Shown here: positions 24,553-36,110 of the stretch, piece after piece
Numbering within the stretch: the first letter of the stretch is position 1
Layout of the letters: every line of letters starts with the position of its first letter
Assembly: GCA_951799445.1 (NCBI GenBank)
Contig: OX637293.1
Coordinates: 24,428,001 to 24,492,000 of the forward strand
Source: Pseudisothecium myosuroides
Lineage: Eukaryota; Streptophyta; Bryopsida; Hypnales; Lembophyllaceae
Direction of reading: 5' to 3'
Length of the DNA: 64,000 bases
Notes under the pieces: generated by a model
Seen by the model: the letters and a program-made list of their open reading frames with translations, nothing else
What the model was told of the DNA's origin: nothing
Database searches by the model: none
Translations under genes and position numbers: made by a program

Positions 24553-25803
24553 TCAAGCAAACTCCACTTTCTGATTGAGGTCCAATCTCAAGGTACTCAA
24601 CATGAGCGACCTGGGCACGACCAGCCACCGCCCCTTCTCCCTGGGAGAGCAGAACGCGCCGGCCAACGATGGGAAGGTCTGCGAGCTCACGAAGACCTCC
24701 AGCCACCTCGTGTTGCGAGGATCGTATACCCTGGACCTTGCTACCAGCAGCAAGCAGTTCCTGTGCACGACGAAGTCCCAATCGTAACGTGAGCCCCCAG
24801 GAGAGTCGTTCACGAACACGTTACGATTGGGACGTCGTGTCCCAACAAGGACATCGTTACCCACGGAGCTCCCAGGAGAGTCGTTCACGAACAAGCACTG
24901 CAAATTGATGTCCAAGCGAACGCACTGCCGGGTGGCCAAGTTGAGCTCGTAAATCCGAAACTCCACAACGTCGTCACGGGAACTACGGTTTCCTTCTTTG
25001 GCAGTGGCACAGAACAAGCGCCCGTCGTGGACTAAAATCTTGTACCCATCTGCTGGATCCGTCATCGAGATGCCTGTGTCAGTTTGTATCCAGTCAGTGT
25101 CGAAGGCGATGAGCTCGCGATCCCGGGAGAGGGTGTAGAAAATCTCCCCCTGAAACGCGCCGCACGTGCGGGCGAGGCTGTTGGTAACCCTAGGCAGGGG
25201 CACGATGGTATCCGACCTGGAGCTGTACAAAAAGATGGCCGGGCCCTGGCCATGTCCATGTCCCCGGTTTGGTCTGCTGCGAAAGTCACTACCGAAAAGG
25301 AAAATCCGATAGTGACCCGAGGGATGCTCTACTCGGACTATGACTTGCCGGAAAATGACGGTCCATGGAATGTGGAGAAGTTTACAGGTCTGCGTTAGAG
25401 GGTTACAAACTAAAATGACGCTCCGGCTGATGATGTTCAAGGCACTCACACAGAGGAGACCGCCGTCGGAGCCCATCCCGGTGATGCGATCGCAGTTCGC
25501 GAGCAGCAGCGCTTGGCGGAGGAAAGAGAGACCGAGGCCTTGCCATTTCTTGCCGTGCGAGGTTAAGACGGGAGCCAGGCGAAGATCCTCCAAGCCCCGC
25601 ATCGCCACGAGGAGCGGATTTTGCGAGGTCGGGTGCCGGCAGGAAGCGCGGAAGGAAGGGGACAACGGGTATTCGGACCAGCGCTTGCAAACGGCGCGGA
25701 AGCGGAAGATCGCCTCCAAGGGCAGACGGGGTAACACCTGCTCCAGCACCTCGTCCGGGAGACGCTTCCACAAGTCTGGATCGAGGTCTTCGGACGACGC
25801 CAT
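24553..25803 (-). CDS. F-box protein with a Kelch/galactose-oxidase-like C-terminal region
   Basis: This is an intronless frame of 416 residues. The N-terminus (after MASSEDLDPDLW, residues about 13-50) is a clear F-box: KRLPDEVLEQVLPRLPLEAI followed by FRFRAVCKRW. F-box proteins bring substrates to SCF (SKP1-cullin1) ubiquitin ligases through SKP1. The C-terminal half has alternating beta-rich repeats (for example LLCVSAL, VILVCNPLTQTCKLL, IFLYSSRSDTIVPLP, GEIFYTLSRDRELIAFD, VYDPRNTRWLEV) as in plant F-box proteins with a beta-propeller or F-box-associated substrate domain. It is strongly GC-rich against its surroundings. The first ATG precedes the F-box directly. A duplicated peptide (FVNDSPGSS and FVNDSPGGS) coincides with a 17-bp inverted repeat in the DNA. 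The substrate is unknown. Confidence 0.85.
   Translation of the reverse strand: MASSEDLDPDLWKRLPDEVLEQVLPRLPLEAIFRFRAVCKRWSEYPLSPSFRASCRHPTSQNPLLVAMRGLEDLRLAPVLTSHGKKWQGLGLSFLRQALLLANCDRITGMGSDGGLLCVSALNIISRSVILVCNPLTQTCKLLHIPWTVIFRQVIVRVEHPSGHYRIFLFGSDFRSRPNRGHGHGQGPAIFLYSSRSDTIVPLPRVTNSLARTCGAFQGEIFYTLSRDRELIAFDTDWIQTDTGISMTDPADGYKILVHDGRLFCATAKEGNRSSRDDVVEFRIYELNLATRQCVRLDINLQCLFVNDSPGSSVGNDVLVGTRRPNRNVFVNDSPGGSRYDWDFVVHRNCLLLVARSRVYDPRNTRWLEVFVSSQTFPSLAGAFCSPREKGRWLVVPRSLMLSTLRLDLNQKVEFA
24775..24833. repeat. Perfect 17-bp inverted repeat inside the F-box coding region
   Basis: GTCCCAATCGTAACGTG at 24775-24791 is matched by CACGTTACGATTGGGAC at 24817-24833 around a 25-base loop. It overlaps the second of two direct copies of CAGGAGAGTCGTTCACGAAC. 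The structure encodes part of the low-conservation linker of the protein. Confidence 0.8.
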
Positions 25804-26878
25804 AGCCGAGTCCAGTCTAGCGGAACATCACAAATTCGTATACCGAAAACCCTCAGCTCCGAAATTCGCCCGACGACCCCTCACCGCCTGAATCCACAAT
25901 CCCCCAATTCCCTGATCCTACTTCAATTCTTTCGATCTACCACCAATCGGGAGGGACACGCTTTGCGGCTGCCTTGCATCCAAAGCTGTCGGTAATTCCG
26001 CTGAAAAACTGAGGTCAATTAGTGCTAAATATCCAAAAGGCAATAGCCCGGTTACCGGAGACGCTTGTTAGCAACATCCAGCAAAAACAAGGCTAGTGGT
26101 AGTTATCGCTTCAACATCGACTAGTTAAACTCTTCATGTGCACAGTGCAGATGTTCGGTTAGCAAAAACAACTGAAGGTCAGTGGTAATTATCTTCCAGA
26201 CTCATGAACAGTAACACAACAGATACAATTGCAACGCTATCTAAGAAACACAAAATTTTACCCTTCCGCTTAAACACCGATTAGTTAAACTCTTCATGTG
26301 CACAGCGCAGGATGTTATGTACATGCGTAAAGTGAAGCTGCCATATGTGCCTTCATGGAGTTCTGCCAGTTGGGTTCTGTTCCTTTATTTTTCACTTACT
26401 ATACCCAACGTGGATCCTCTGCTGGTGCCGTGGCGGATATACTCAAACGATTCCCTGAAATAAAACGTTGGTGATGGTGCGGGGCAATGAAACGTTTCAG
26501 ATGGCGATGATCACGCTGTAGGTTCTCTCATAGGGATGCGAGGCGTCTTGGTCGGTTACAGATGCCAATTCGCGACATAGCCATGCTCCACCAGTTCCGA
26601 GGGTGACCATCCTTTCCCTGAGCATGGCTGGGCATCCAGCTTCCGCGCTCTCGTCTTGGGGCGTGCTTGGGTATTCAGCAGCTTGGCCCGGTGCACTCCA
26701 GCCGGCGCAGTTCGAATGCTACGGCGTAGCTTGTATTGTCCGTATTGTCCGTGTATGTTGCACAGGGGATGGCCTTGGACCATCAACCCCATCTCACAAG
26801 GATCAACTCTTGTTTCTGCATATGCATGATCCGTACAACAACAAAGAGTTCAGCGCCTCTAACATCCATCTCAAACAA
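25804..26878. other. Intergenic region between two minus-strand genes
   Basis: This must contain the F-box promoter (near 25804) and the 3' flank of the gene ending at 26879. A short direct repeat is visible: GATTAGTTAAACTCTTCATG followed by TGCACAG at about 26278 and its near copy (GACTAGTTAAACTCTTCATG) at about 26119, with TTCGGTTAGCAAAAACAACT and AGCAAAAACAAGGCTAGTGG around the first. No gene is supported; the 78- and 100-codon frames at 26556-26905 lack support. Confidence 0.35.
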
Positions 26879-27706
26879 TTACGATTCGCGGCAAGAGAGA
26901 ACTAAGGTGGTATTCGAACCTGGCTGGGAGGGTAAGAAAGGATCCAAGCGAATATCCATGAGCCGTCGCATGTACTTCATCTTCTCCCCACACTTGATAC
27001 TCCGTGTGAAGAACGACATGCGATCCCATTTCGCCATGACCAACTCAAAGAAATCGGTATCGCACGTGACGAAGCAACGATCGACCTTACAAGTCCGCCT
27101 GTTCTTCACCTTGAGGTGGTCCGTTTCCTCCCCGCACGCCAGCATCCACGCCTCAGCGCTCTCCATCATCTCCGACTTCATCACTCCCACAATATTCAGC
27201 CACAGGAAGAAAGTCTCCAGATGCTCGTGATACTCCTCCACGCAGTTCAACTCGCTGATCGTGAGGGCAACGTCTCTGGGATCCCACGCCCGCCACCCGG
27301 GCTTCAGAAACCCTAATTTCGGCGGGGAGTCGTAGCGCCAGGGCTCGCAGGACGGTGGCTTCGCGGGTTGTTGGACCACGAAGAGGCGACCCTCCTGGCA
27401 TCTGCGGGCTCGCCATTTCCCCAGAGGCGTATCGCTGGGAGCCTGGTTGATTTTCAAATAGGCCTTGCGGTCGAAGATGTAATGCAGGAGGGCTTCGTCC
27501 AGGGCGACCATGTGATCGTGCTGCCCAGGTGTCAAGTCTACCTTCTGCGCTCGGTTGGCGGTGGAACGGGGACACCCGCACTCGCCCCACTTCCCTTCAA
27601 AGAGAGGAACGTCCTGAATCGCATAAGGAATTGTCTTCAATATTGACACCGTTGGAATTACAGTCTTCGGACTCACATTTGGAATGCTCGTCCGTCTCTC
27701 GCTCAT
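26879..27706 (-). CDS. Uncharacterised intronless gene, 275 residues
   Basis: A single frame from an ATG at 27706 to TAA at 26879 has GC-rich coding-type composition. The product is soluble: no signal peptide and no membrane segment. It has a Cys pair early (WGECGCPRS), a Trp/Pro-rich middle (PPKLGFLKPGWRAWDPRDVA), then helical acidic segments (ISELNCVEEYHEHLETFFLW) and a basic stretch with scattered Cys (NRRTCKVDRCFVTCDTDFFE). I do not recognise a family. Nothing in the neighbourhood suggests a role. Another frame of 145 codons overlaps on the same strand but has no comparable features. Confidence 0.6.
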   Translation of the reverse strand: MSERRTSIPNVSPKTVIPTVSILKTIPYAIQDVPLFEGKWGECGCPRSTANRAQKVDLTPGQHDHMVALDEALLHYIFDRKAYLKINQAPSDTPLGKWRARRCQEGRLFVVQQPAKPPSCEPWRYDSPPKLGFLKPGWRAWDPRDVALTISELNCVEEYHEHLETFFLWLNIVGVMKSEMMESAEAWMLACGEETDHLKVKNRRTCKVDRCFVTCDTDFFELVMAKWDRMSFFTRSIKCGEKMKYMRRLMDIRLDPFLPSQPGSNTTLVLSCRES

Positions 27707-28747
27707 TGTTGCTGGGAATCAGGAAAACTCATGTACAGATCGGCTTGCAATTCCAGGCACTAGAGGTGATCCCTGTTGTTGCTGCGAATCTGACGCAAGA
27801 GAAAGGAGGAATTAGGGGTGTCAGAGCTCACGATTTGTGCTGCGAATTGTTACATTGTTTGTTAATGAATTTGACCTCACGCGATTTTGCGCTTATAATC
27901 TTATCTCCAAAATCCCCCCCTGCGTAAAGTTTTCAAGTCTCGAAACCAAATTGCCTCCACTTTCTGAACCAAAAGCTTGCACTCTGCCAACCCCACCCCC
28001 CAAAAAATTGCACTCGTGGATTCTAAGGAAGAAGAAATGGCAGTTCTCAATTGCGTTGGCAGTGATGGCGATGTTCGTTTGAAGTTGGTTAAGATTAGTT
28101 GCAGTTTTACGGCTAAGAAGATAAACAACTGGCTTGACTCTGTTTGTCAAGAGTAATCGAACTTGTTGATCTCAAACAGTGCGTGAGTCGACACTTACGG
28201 TACGTTTTCTGCTGCAGCATCTGCTAAGCCAAGCTCACTGTGATTACCAACAGTCTTCACTATTTCCCCTGGTTCGTATTAAACTGCAACTCAAAATCAC
28301 AGGAGCACCGTAATGTTCACACATTAGCCATTTAAAATACATAGCTATTTAACACGTGCAAGAAATGTTCACCCCCCGTCGGTGGAATCGTACAGCTATC
28401 GGTGGAATAACAGGATGCAAAAAATGATGTGCAATTCATCAGATCATAAAAATCTCTCATTCTGGATCATAAAAATCAACTTAGGGCATGCAAACCGCAT
28501 TGACAACTCTTCTGTCACTTGTGATCTCAAAGACGTGATTACATTTACAGCGTTGCAACCAGCTAACTCGTGCAGAATGTGCAGCAAAAACTCATACCTA
28601 TTTTCATGCTACTGCTATGAAATCGCAAGAACAATTTCAGTGGTCTTGATAGGAAAGGACCGCTCATTTGCTAGCTTGTATCAACTTTTTCTAATTCTGA
28701 GCAGGTTTCCGGTGCAGTAGGATAGTCAGGGAGCTTTTGGGTTTAAA
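27707..28747. other. Intergenic region, 3' flank of PFK
   Basis: AT content rises again between the two minus-strand genes. It should contain the PFK 3' UTR and the promoter of the gene starting at 27706. No other feature is seen. Confidence 0.35.
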
Positions 28748-31700
28748 TTAAACTGTGGGGTCTTCAGGTTCAGATACAGTCACCGAGGAAGACTCCGTTT
28801 GATCCTTCGGCCATCCTTGTCGGTTGCCAGTTTCAATCACGTCAACTGGCTCCTCATTTCCCACTTTCGCATTCTTCTCTCGCTTCTGTTGGATTGCGTC
28901 GCCGTATTCAACGAAATTTGGTTGGTTGGTTGATGACATGAGCCGTGCCCACATGCGATCAGTTACGTTCACACTTCGCGAATATTCCACCACTCTCTGT
29001 CATTATTAGAAAAGATAAGAATCCAAAAGAAAAGAGAAAAGGAAGGGGCTGATAAACAAGATCGGATGAAGTTCTTTGTTCTTTGTTCCACGACACTATT
29101 GCAACATATTCATCACGCGACTTCAAGAATCACAGTTATTAAACAATACACTTAGTCCACTGAACCTGCGAGAGTTTCTACAACTTGAGATCTTACTGGT
29201 ATGGGAATATAGCAATGCCTGACGTTCACTGGACCGACCGTGAAACCGCAGTATCCCGCCATGGCCCCATGGATGACGCCGTGAGCAAGCAAAGTGCAGT
29301 ATACGTTGTCAGAAGCATTGCTTGGAATAGCTCGAATCATGTAAGTGGGATCTGTAGAATCAAGGGACGAGCAATCCTTAGCACTCGTGAAGGTCACCAA
29401 TGGCAAAGCTGTAGGAAAATTCTGAAAATCGTGCACGCGATTACAGATGTAAAACCAAGGTGCAAGGTAAGCATCAGAATTGAGCGTGCAGTTACCTATG
29501 TATTTCAAGGTAAGCGGCTCCTTCAGTTCCTTGTCGAAATGTGCCTGCAATATCAATAAGTTCATAGATCAGAAGGTCTGAAGATACAGCAAGATGTACT
29601 TAAAAGGAGAAACCTGTACCGTAGAATACCTTCACCATTGTCAGTCGATTTCAGATCCAAAAATTGGATTAAGACCATTGATGTAAGCCCAACTGAAGTT
29701 GCAAAAGTTTACAAATCTGCTCCATACCTTCAGATGATGACACAGCCATAAACCAACATCGAGGAGTAGCTTATTTCCAGATGCATCATTGAGATTGTTA
29801 AAGGACCGTATACTCTCAACGTGACTCTCGGCCATCAACTCTTGTGCCGCACCCTCGGCTACTACGATGACCATATGCCCATTTTCTCGTAATCTGTTGT
29901 GAACATACTCCATCAGGCCACCTGGTCCATGTAAGTAGAACGGAACCTCTGGGATCAAACATAGGTCCTGCATTTTTTTAAATAAATTAGTTAATCGTCT
30001 GCAACGTACAGTAACTGACTCGATCAAAGTGCGCATATATAAAGTGATACTACTTCCGATGGCCAAGACGAATTGACAAACGGCTAGAAGATTGGTTAGA
30101 AGCCAGAATTACCACGTCACGACTTGCAAGAGTAGCGTACATGGCGATGTACCCTGCACGAAAATAAATCTTGATCAGAAGAGCGCAGAGCAGTCTTTCA
30201 GATGATCATTGTCACTTGCAATTGAAAAAGAAATATCGCCATTGCAACATAAATTATACATTGCGATTGCCAAAGAATTCGATGTTTCTACAGAAAGCAT
30301 CTCACCAGAATAACGTCCCATAAGCTTGACCAAACCAATGCCATTATGTACACTCTCGGCTTCCACATGGGCAGCGTTTATTGCGCGCTGTGCTTCTTCA
30401 ACTGCTGTATCAAAACCAAATGACTTGTCTATCACCTGCCATTAAGTCCGGATACAATAATACAATCAGCCCTCACGTAGCGTAGACCGCAGCTAGAAAT
30501 CCACGGAGAATGAAGAGGGTAGAATGAATCCTGCTCAATGATTTCGAATGCTTACATCAATATCGTTATCGATTGTTTTTGGAATGCATGCAACCGCAAC
30601 CTTTAGACCCCTCTTTATAATCTCCTGCAGGCCAGCACAATTTCCTAGCAAATGAGTTCGCGAAATCAGCGATTATGAAACTGACGCTATGACATGGCAA
30701 AGACCTGTGTTGCACAATTCCCACATCAAACTTGAAGTCTACACAGCGAAGAAAGGCCTTGCTGTAACGAGTTTACTAGAGCATCAAAAATTTGAGACCC
30801 TGCAGCGTTCAAAGTGAGCACATACCTCGTGAATAGCACTTGCTCCTTTATGGGTGCCGTCACCTCCAATTATGTAGATCTGAAACCAAAACAGAACCTC
30901 CAGTTATTAATTTAAATCGAGAAGCTTTCTTAGGTTGACGCAGTGCTTATTAGGTCGATCACAAAGTTTTTGTGGGACCTTAGACCTCACCCGAAACTGA
31001 AGAATATACTCCGAGGATGGAGACTTATTCCTACCATCAGAGGTGAAACAATTCAAATTTCAATAAAGTGATTTGCTCACACATCTTGATAGCTTAAGTT
31101 CAGAAGGAGCTCAAGACAAAATCGGTTTTAAGTGTCCACTGAGAACAAGTAACCGCTCAGTATCTACAATACCTGATCGAGTCCACGGGCTTCGATAGCA
31201 TCAACAATTTTGCGAGTATCATGACCGCCGCGTGAGGATTTCAAAACCGTGCCTCCACGTTTGTGAATATCACTTACGACTTTGGGGTTGAGAGAGATTG
31301 TGTTTCGAGCATAGAATCCTTTGTAGCCTCCCTTTAAACACAAAGTAGCATAAATTAGCAGCATATCATCTACTTAAATCTACCATAGACAAACATCTTT
31401 AAAATCATAGTCAGGGAATGTTCCAGAAAACCGAAGGATTAAACCACTTGAGTCCATGAGCATCCCATTACGACAGACAGCTTCTTACTTACATCAATTC
31501 CGAAGATTTCGCGCACACCATATTGCGTCCAAAGACCACAGACAATCTCACGAATCACAGTGTTGATACCAGGACATAATCCTCCACAAGTCACAATGCA
31601 AGCCTTTACTTCCTCTGATTTGAAATATATCTGCGGAATAGAAAGACACTTATGCGTTGTCAAAAGAGAAGGTCTTCCCTCAACTATCTACGCGCTATTA

Positions 31701-32956
31701 AGAATGATCTATAAAGCAGAAGCAGAGTCGAGAGCTGGAACCTTGTCTCGTGGTCCTGCACGTCTGAAATGAATACCATGTCCAGAAGTATTGACATTTA
31801 CAACGACCTGCACACGCATACGAACTGCTTGAGTTTATCCTATTTGCCTTATGTATTAGAAATTTCACATCACTGTTGGAATATTAGATCAGACTAACAG
31901 GTGACCAAAACACAGTTGGAAACACGTGTTGATGTAATCCATGCTTTTCTTTCTCAAACAATGACTAGCCGTATAATGTTTTCATGGTCAAACTTACATC
32001 TTTGGCAACGACATCTGTTTCCTCAACAAAATACTGCCTGCAACCAAGACGAAAGAATTCCCAATCAGCCCATTTCTTTCAGAAATATCATATTTTTCGT
32101 GACTTGATTTAGCCGGTAGTATTTCTAGACTGTTACCGTATTCCAGCGCCTTACAATGTCAAATGATTCAAACCAACTAGAGCATGACAATAGAGCTCAC
32201 CTCACTCCTGAGTATGCAGGGTTGTGTTTCAATGGATTATCATATGTCTGTCCAAAAGAGCAAAGATTATCACCACAAAGTTAAGTTACATAGATCGTTC
32301 AAGAAAAAAGCTGAAGGAGATGATTTAATTTGACCCGAATAAACGTACTTAATGATTCCTCTTTACTTCCTACATTGCAAGGTGAGGAAACGATGATTAA
32401 CACATATGCGAGCTAGAAAAAGTTTTTTAACGCTTCTTAAAATCTATCCAGAAATTCAAAATTGTTACTGATTTATCCAAGTACGTTGAATAAGTCACAG
32501 CAAGTATGACAAGAAAATTAAATCACACGGATGGCTCGAGAAACTGCCGCCTGAAAACTATGTCCAGGAAGACTTCTTAAGAGAGGTAAAGGGAAAATAG
32601 CAGCTACTGGCAGACTGATGGTGACCGAATTGACTTGCCAACCAGGTAAACCTTAAGTACGCATACATAGTAACGCACTTCCCATCACAGTTCTCTTTGA
32701 AAAAATACTCGGCTCACAAATAACATACGGACACCCTTAAGAAATTCATCACTAGAGGAAAGCAAAAGTCCGATCATGGCAGAACGAAATCACAATATGA
32801 AACATCGTGACGCAAAACATCAAGACATGATTTGTACCGATCAAATGTACAAGCTAGTATACTTACCGGCAAGTTATCGAGCCAGTCTGTAAGGTGCGGT
32901 ACATCTTCAAGTACAGCACCTCCGTCTCCTGAGAATATTTTCGTCGCGCAATCCAT
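28748..32956 (-). CDS. PFK: ATP-dependent 6-phosphofructokinase (plant clade), 14 coding exons
   Basis: Phosphorylates fructose 6-phosphate to fructose 1,6-bisphosphate in glycolysis. Exons on the minus strand: 32956-32867, 32247-32201, 32037-31998, 31807-31742, 31630-31493, 31331-31173, 30879-30826, 30624-30556, 30435-30306, 30153-30113, 29967-29728, 29544-29496, 29351-29197, 28996-28748. All phases agree, giving 508 residues. Diagnostic blocks: [11 protein letters not shown] near the start, CGGLCPG (96-102), the ATP-site GGDGTHKG (185-192; Gly after GGD marks ATP rather than pyrophosphate use), PKTIDND (213-219), MGRYSGYIA (260-268), AEGAAQ (315-320, usually AEGAGQ) and [15 protein letters not shown] (375 on). 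[13 protein letters not shown] differs from the usual GPVNGR...IPFY. No transit peptide is seen, so it is likely cytosolic. One donor (after 31742) reads GTTCCA. The ATG at 32956 is the first after an in-frame stop. Confidence 0.93.
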
Positions 32957-34170
32957 TCTTGATTGATTGACTCAACATGAAACACAGCAGATTGCTTGGA
33001 ACATTCTACGAAGCCATTTTCTGACAATCCAGGCCAGCGATAGAGCAAACAAACAGAGTGAGAATTATCAAGAATACATAAATAGTCCATTGCCATAGCC
33101 ATCGCAACTGAGAGGGAACAACAAACACTCGCAAAACCTTCAAACTTGTTAAATCGAATAGTGTGCGATATTGAGGCCACTCAAATGCAAACTTGATCCA
33201 TCATATTAGCATCCTTGATAAATGAGTCTACAGAAGTGGAATTCCTATCTAATCCTAACATGGATTTCTTGAAAGCCACTTTCAACATTGCTGCAAACAA
33301 TCTTACCGAAGTGTAGAAAGAGTGGAATCCTATCGAAAGCTGGCCACTTATCCCTCCCTGAATGTTGTGTGTGGAAGCGTGACGAGAACCAGTGCTATAC
33401 ACTATGTTGACTGCAAATTGTCTGGCGATTGAGGCGAGCGACTAGACTGAGCACACAAGCAGATCACAGTTAGAATTGCCAAGAACGCTAATCCATGGCG
33501 TCCATAGCCGTCGGAACTGAGAAGAACTGACAAGCAATCACAAAACCTTCCACACTTGCAATTGTTAGATCGAACGCAAACTGCTCAAATGCAAACTGCG
33601 ACTCATCCAACATATTGCGTCGAAATAAGTTGAAAAGTGAGGTATGTAAATCTGAAACGGATTCCTGCATCGAAATTTCCGCATACATCTCTCATAAAAC
33701 TTACCGAAATGTTGAAAAAGTGCAATCCTATCGAAAGCTGGCCAATTATCCCTCCCAGAATTTTGTGTGTAGAAGCGACGAGCACCACTCTGGACGTGCG
33801 CTATACACGTACTATGTTGACAGCGAATTGTCTGGCTACTGAGGCGAGCGACTGAGCGCACAAGCAGAGTTAGAATTGCCAAGAACGGTAATCAATGGCG
33901 TCCATAGCCGTACGTCGGAAGTGAGAGGAACTGACAAGCACTCGCAAAACCTTCAACACTTGTTAGATCGAATGCAAACTGCGACTCATCCGACATATTG
34001 CATCGAAATGAGTTCAAGAAGAAGTGAATCGGCTTTCTGAAACGGATTTCTGCATCGAAATGTCTGCATATATCTCTCTTAAAACTTACCGAAATGTTGA
34101 AAAAGTGCAATCCTATCGGAAGCTCGTCAGTAATCCCTCAATTTTGTACGCGGATGCGTGAACTCTGCGG
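32957..34170 (-). repeat. Tandemly multiplied 5' region and first exon of PFK
   Basis: Three units of about 385-398 bp are stacked upstream of PFK exon 1. Each (minus strand) contains a GATCTAACAA...GGTTTTG block, GGCTATGGACGCC, TTGGCAATTCTAACT..., and an exon-like end TTTCGATAGGATT...CATTTCG followed by GTAAG. The donor boundaries fall at 34090, 33705 and 33307; the true exon 1 donor is at 32867 in a fourth, more diverged unit. None of the three upstream units has an ATG-started frame crossing its donor, so they would be alternative non-coding first exons or decayed copies. The region 34170-34430 is GC-richer and may hold the original promoter. Confidence 0.6.
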
Positions 34171-34430
34171 CATCCACAATCCTGAGAGCAACTTTGCTAA
34201 ACGAAACACGAAATTCTAATGCGGCAGGGCTCTCTGGTGATCAGGGAGCGGCAAATGTTGCTCTTCTCGATCTCTATTTCCAATTGTACAAGCGCAGTTC
34301 GGTTGACGACTCGGCAGAGATGGCGCGGGGGAGCACGAACTTGCCTGGTCCGGTCCGGCCATCATCGTTACCACTTGTACAGTCAGCACGGTCTGCTGTA
34401 TGCACATCCAATCAGTGATCTCAAAACAGG
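34171..34430. other. GC-richer segment upstream of PFK, probable promoter/5' UTR
   Basis: Frames of 60-86 codons open on both strands here, none with an identifiable product. Position immediately upstream of the first exon-like unit suggests promoter or 5' UTR. No core element is certain. Confidence 0.3.
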
Positions 34431-34689
34431 TTCAAGGTTTTTAACCAAATGTTCATTTTTGGAAGATTTTTTTTGAATTTACACTGAGGGCAAAAAAAAT
34501 AAAGTAGAAACCGAGCGAAATTTAGCTAGTTTTGAGATCGCTGCATCCAATTAGTAAGGGCGCAAAATTAGTACCAATTACTGAGGGAGTATATAAGACA
34601 AAGCCACTCATAACCGATCAAATAAGCGATATCGACATGATCTAGAGTAGTGCAAAGCAAAACAAATATTTTCAGAGGTGCATCGATAG

Positions 34690-34995
34690 AAATGATGGGG
34701 ATTGTAAAATTTTGATAATTTTATTGCTTGAACTGAAATTAGTATGAATTTTGGGAGGCAAAAAGTGCTCTAGACCCATGGCCAATGTCTAGACTCTTCC
34801 AATTTCGATCATTCAAGAACTTTTTTTCTACTTGTTATTTCCTACTTTTTTTTTCACAACTTGGGACATTTGTCGTGAACTTATTAGTTCCAACCTTGAG
34901 AAAGAAAAAACAAAACATTTTGAGCTTCAAAAAATCTAGTGCAACCTTGGTAAAAAATAACTGCACCTATAGGTTGGATATAGGTCAATAGTCAA
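34690..34995 (+). repeat. Dispersed repeat, copy A
   Basis: This aligns over about 300 bp with 39755-40045, for example GCCAATGTCTAGA, CCAACCTTGA and CACCTATAGGTTGGATATAGG here against CCCCTATAGGTTGGCTATGGG there. The copies are moderately diverged and in the same orientation. No TIRs are evident. Confidence 0.55.
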
Positions 34996-35994
34996 GAATA
35001 GATGGCTCTACCTTATTGAAAAAAATCCATCCGTTGAAGAATTAATACAATATGTGGTTAAATGTAGAAGATGATAATTTTTTTTTTAAATCCATAAATC
35101 TAACATAGACTTGAAACATGCCAATAATTGCTAAGATTAGAATGTTGTAGCAAATTATTTAAAGCCCAAGCACAATTTAGTTTTCAAAAATTGTGAAAAT
35201 TGAGTTAAAAAATGTGCCTCATATGATTTTTTTCTAGGGATTGTAGGACAAAATTCCTCATGATTTTACATCACTAATCAAAATTGAATGAACAAAAGCT
35301 TTACATTCTAGTAATTTTCAAAAAGATTATTCTTTAAATGTTTAAAAAATGTTTTTTTTAACTATCCAAATTTTTTAAATAATATAATTTTTAACCATAA
35401 ACTTGTTCCTTTTGGAAATTAGTTCAATCATTGGAAACTTAGAAAAACATAGAAATTGAATTTATGCTTAAGAATTGCTTTAAGAATTTAGCTAAATTAT
35501 TCACAAAGATTCAAATTGTTAGGCCATCCAATGCCATCCGTACCAAAATAAGACAACTATAACTTCAAATCAAAAGTTGATTAGAACATCAACTACCGGT
35601 AGAGTGAAGATTCGGATGTAAATACAATAAATGTGTTTATGTGTGCACAATCCTTGGATTGAATTTGCAATAGAGCACATCTTACAAGCTTGTCTAGTAG
35701 TGCAAGACAAGTATGAAGTCTATAAAAGACCACCACTTTATGTTGTAAGACAAGTTTCTTCATAGAATAAAAAAAATTGCACTTGTATATTGTTTGGTTT
35801 GCTCCTTGATTGGTCAATGGAATAGGTTTTATACAAAATGAACTATTATAGTATTATAAAAATATCTATAAAGAATACCATTCATTTATATCTATGAATT
35901 TTTCAAATATAAATGACATATCACTTGAAAGTCACATGCTTTCAATTTTTTTGTACAAGTTTGAAATTACTATGAATTTTTGAAGGAAATACAT

Positions 35995-36110
35995 ATTGGA
36001 TGATTGCAAGAAACACGTATTGATTTGTTGCATTTTTACAATACTTGTGTTTATTTTTCTAACATACTTTAAAATTAAAAAAACATTTTTAATTTAAAAA
36101 AAAAAATTGA
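35995..36110 (+). mobile_element. Solitary end of a GGGTGATTGCAAG-family element
   Basis: TTGGATGATTGCAAGAAACA followed by TTTGTTGCATTTTT matches the left end of the element at 15855. No partner end is found nearby. Confidence 0.4.

Noticed and set aside
26905..26930. tRNA-like GGTTCGAATACC on the minus strand
   Set aside because: No acceptor stem or anticodon arm fits; the bases lie in the end of a coding frame.
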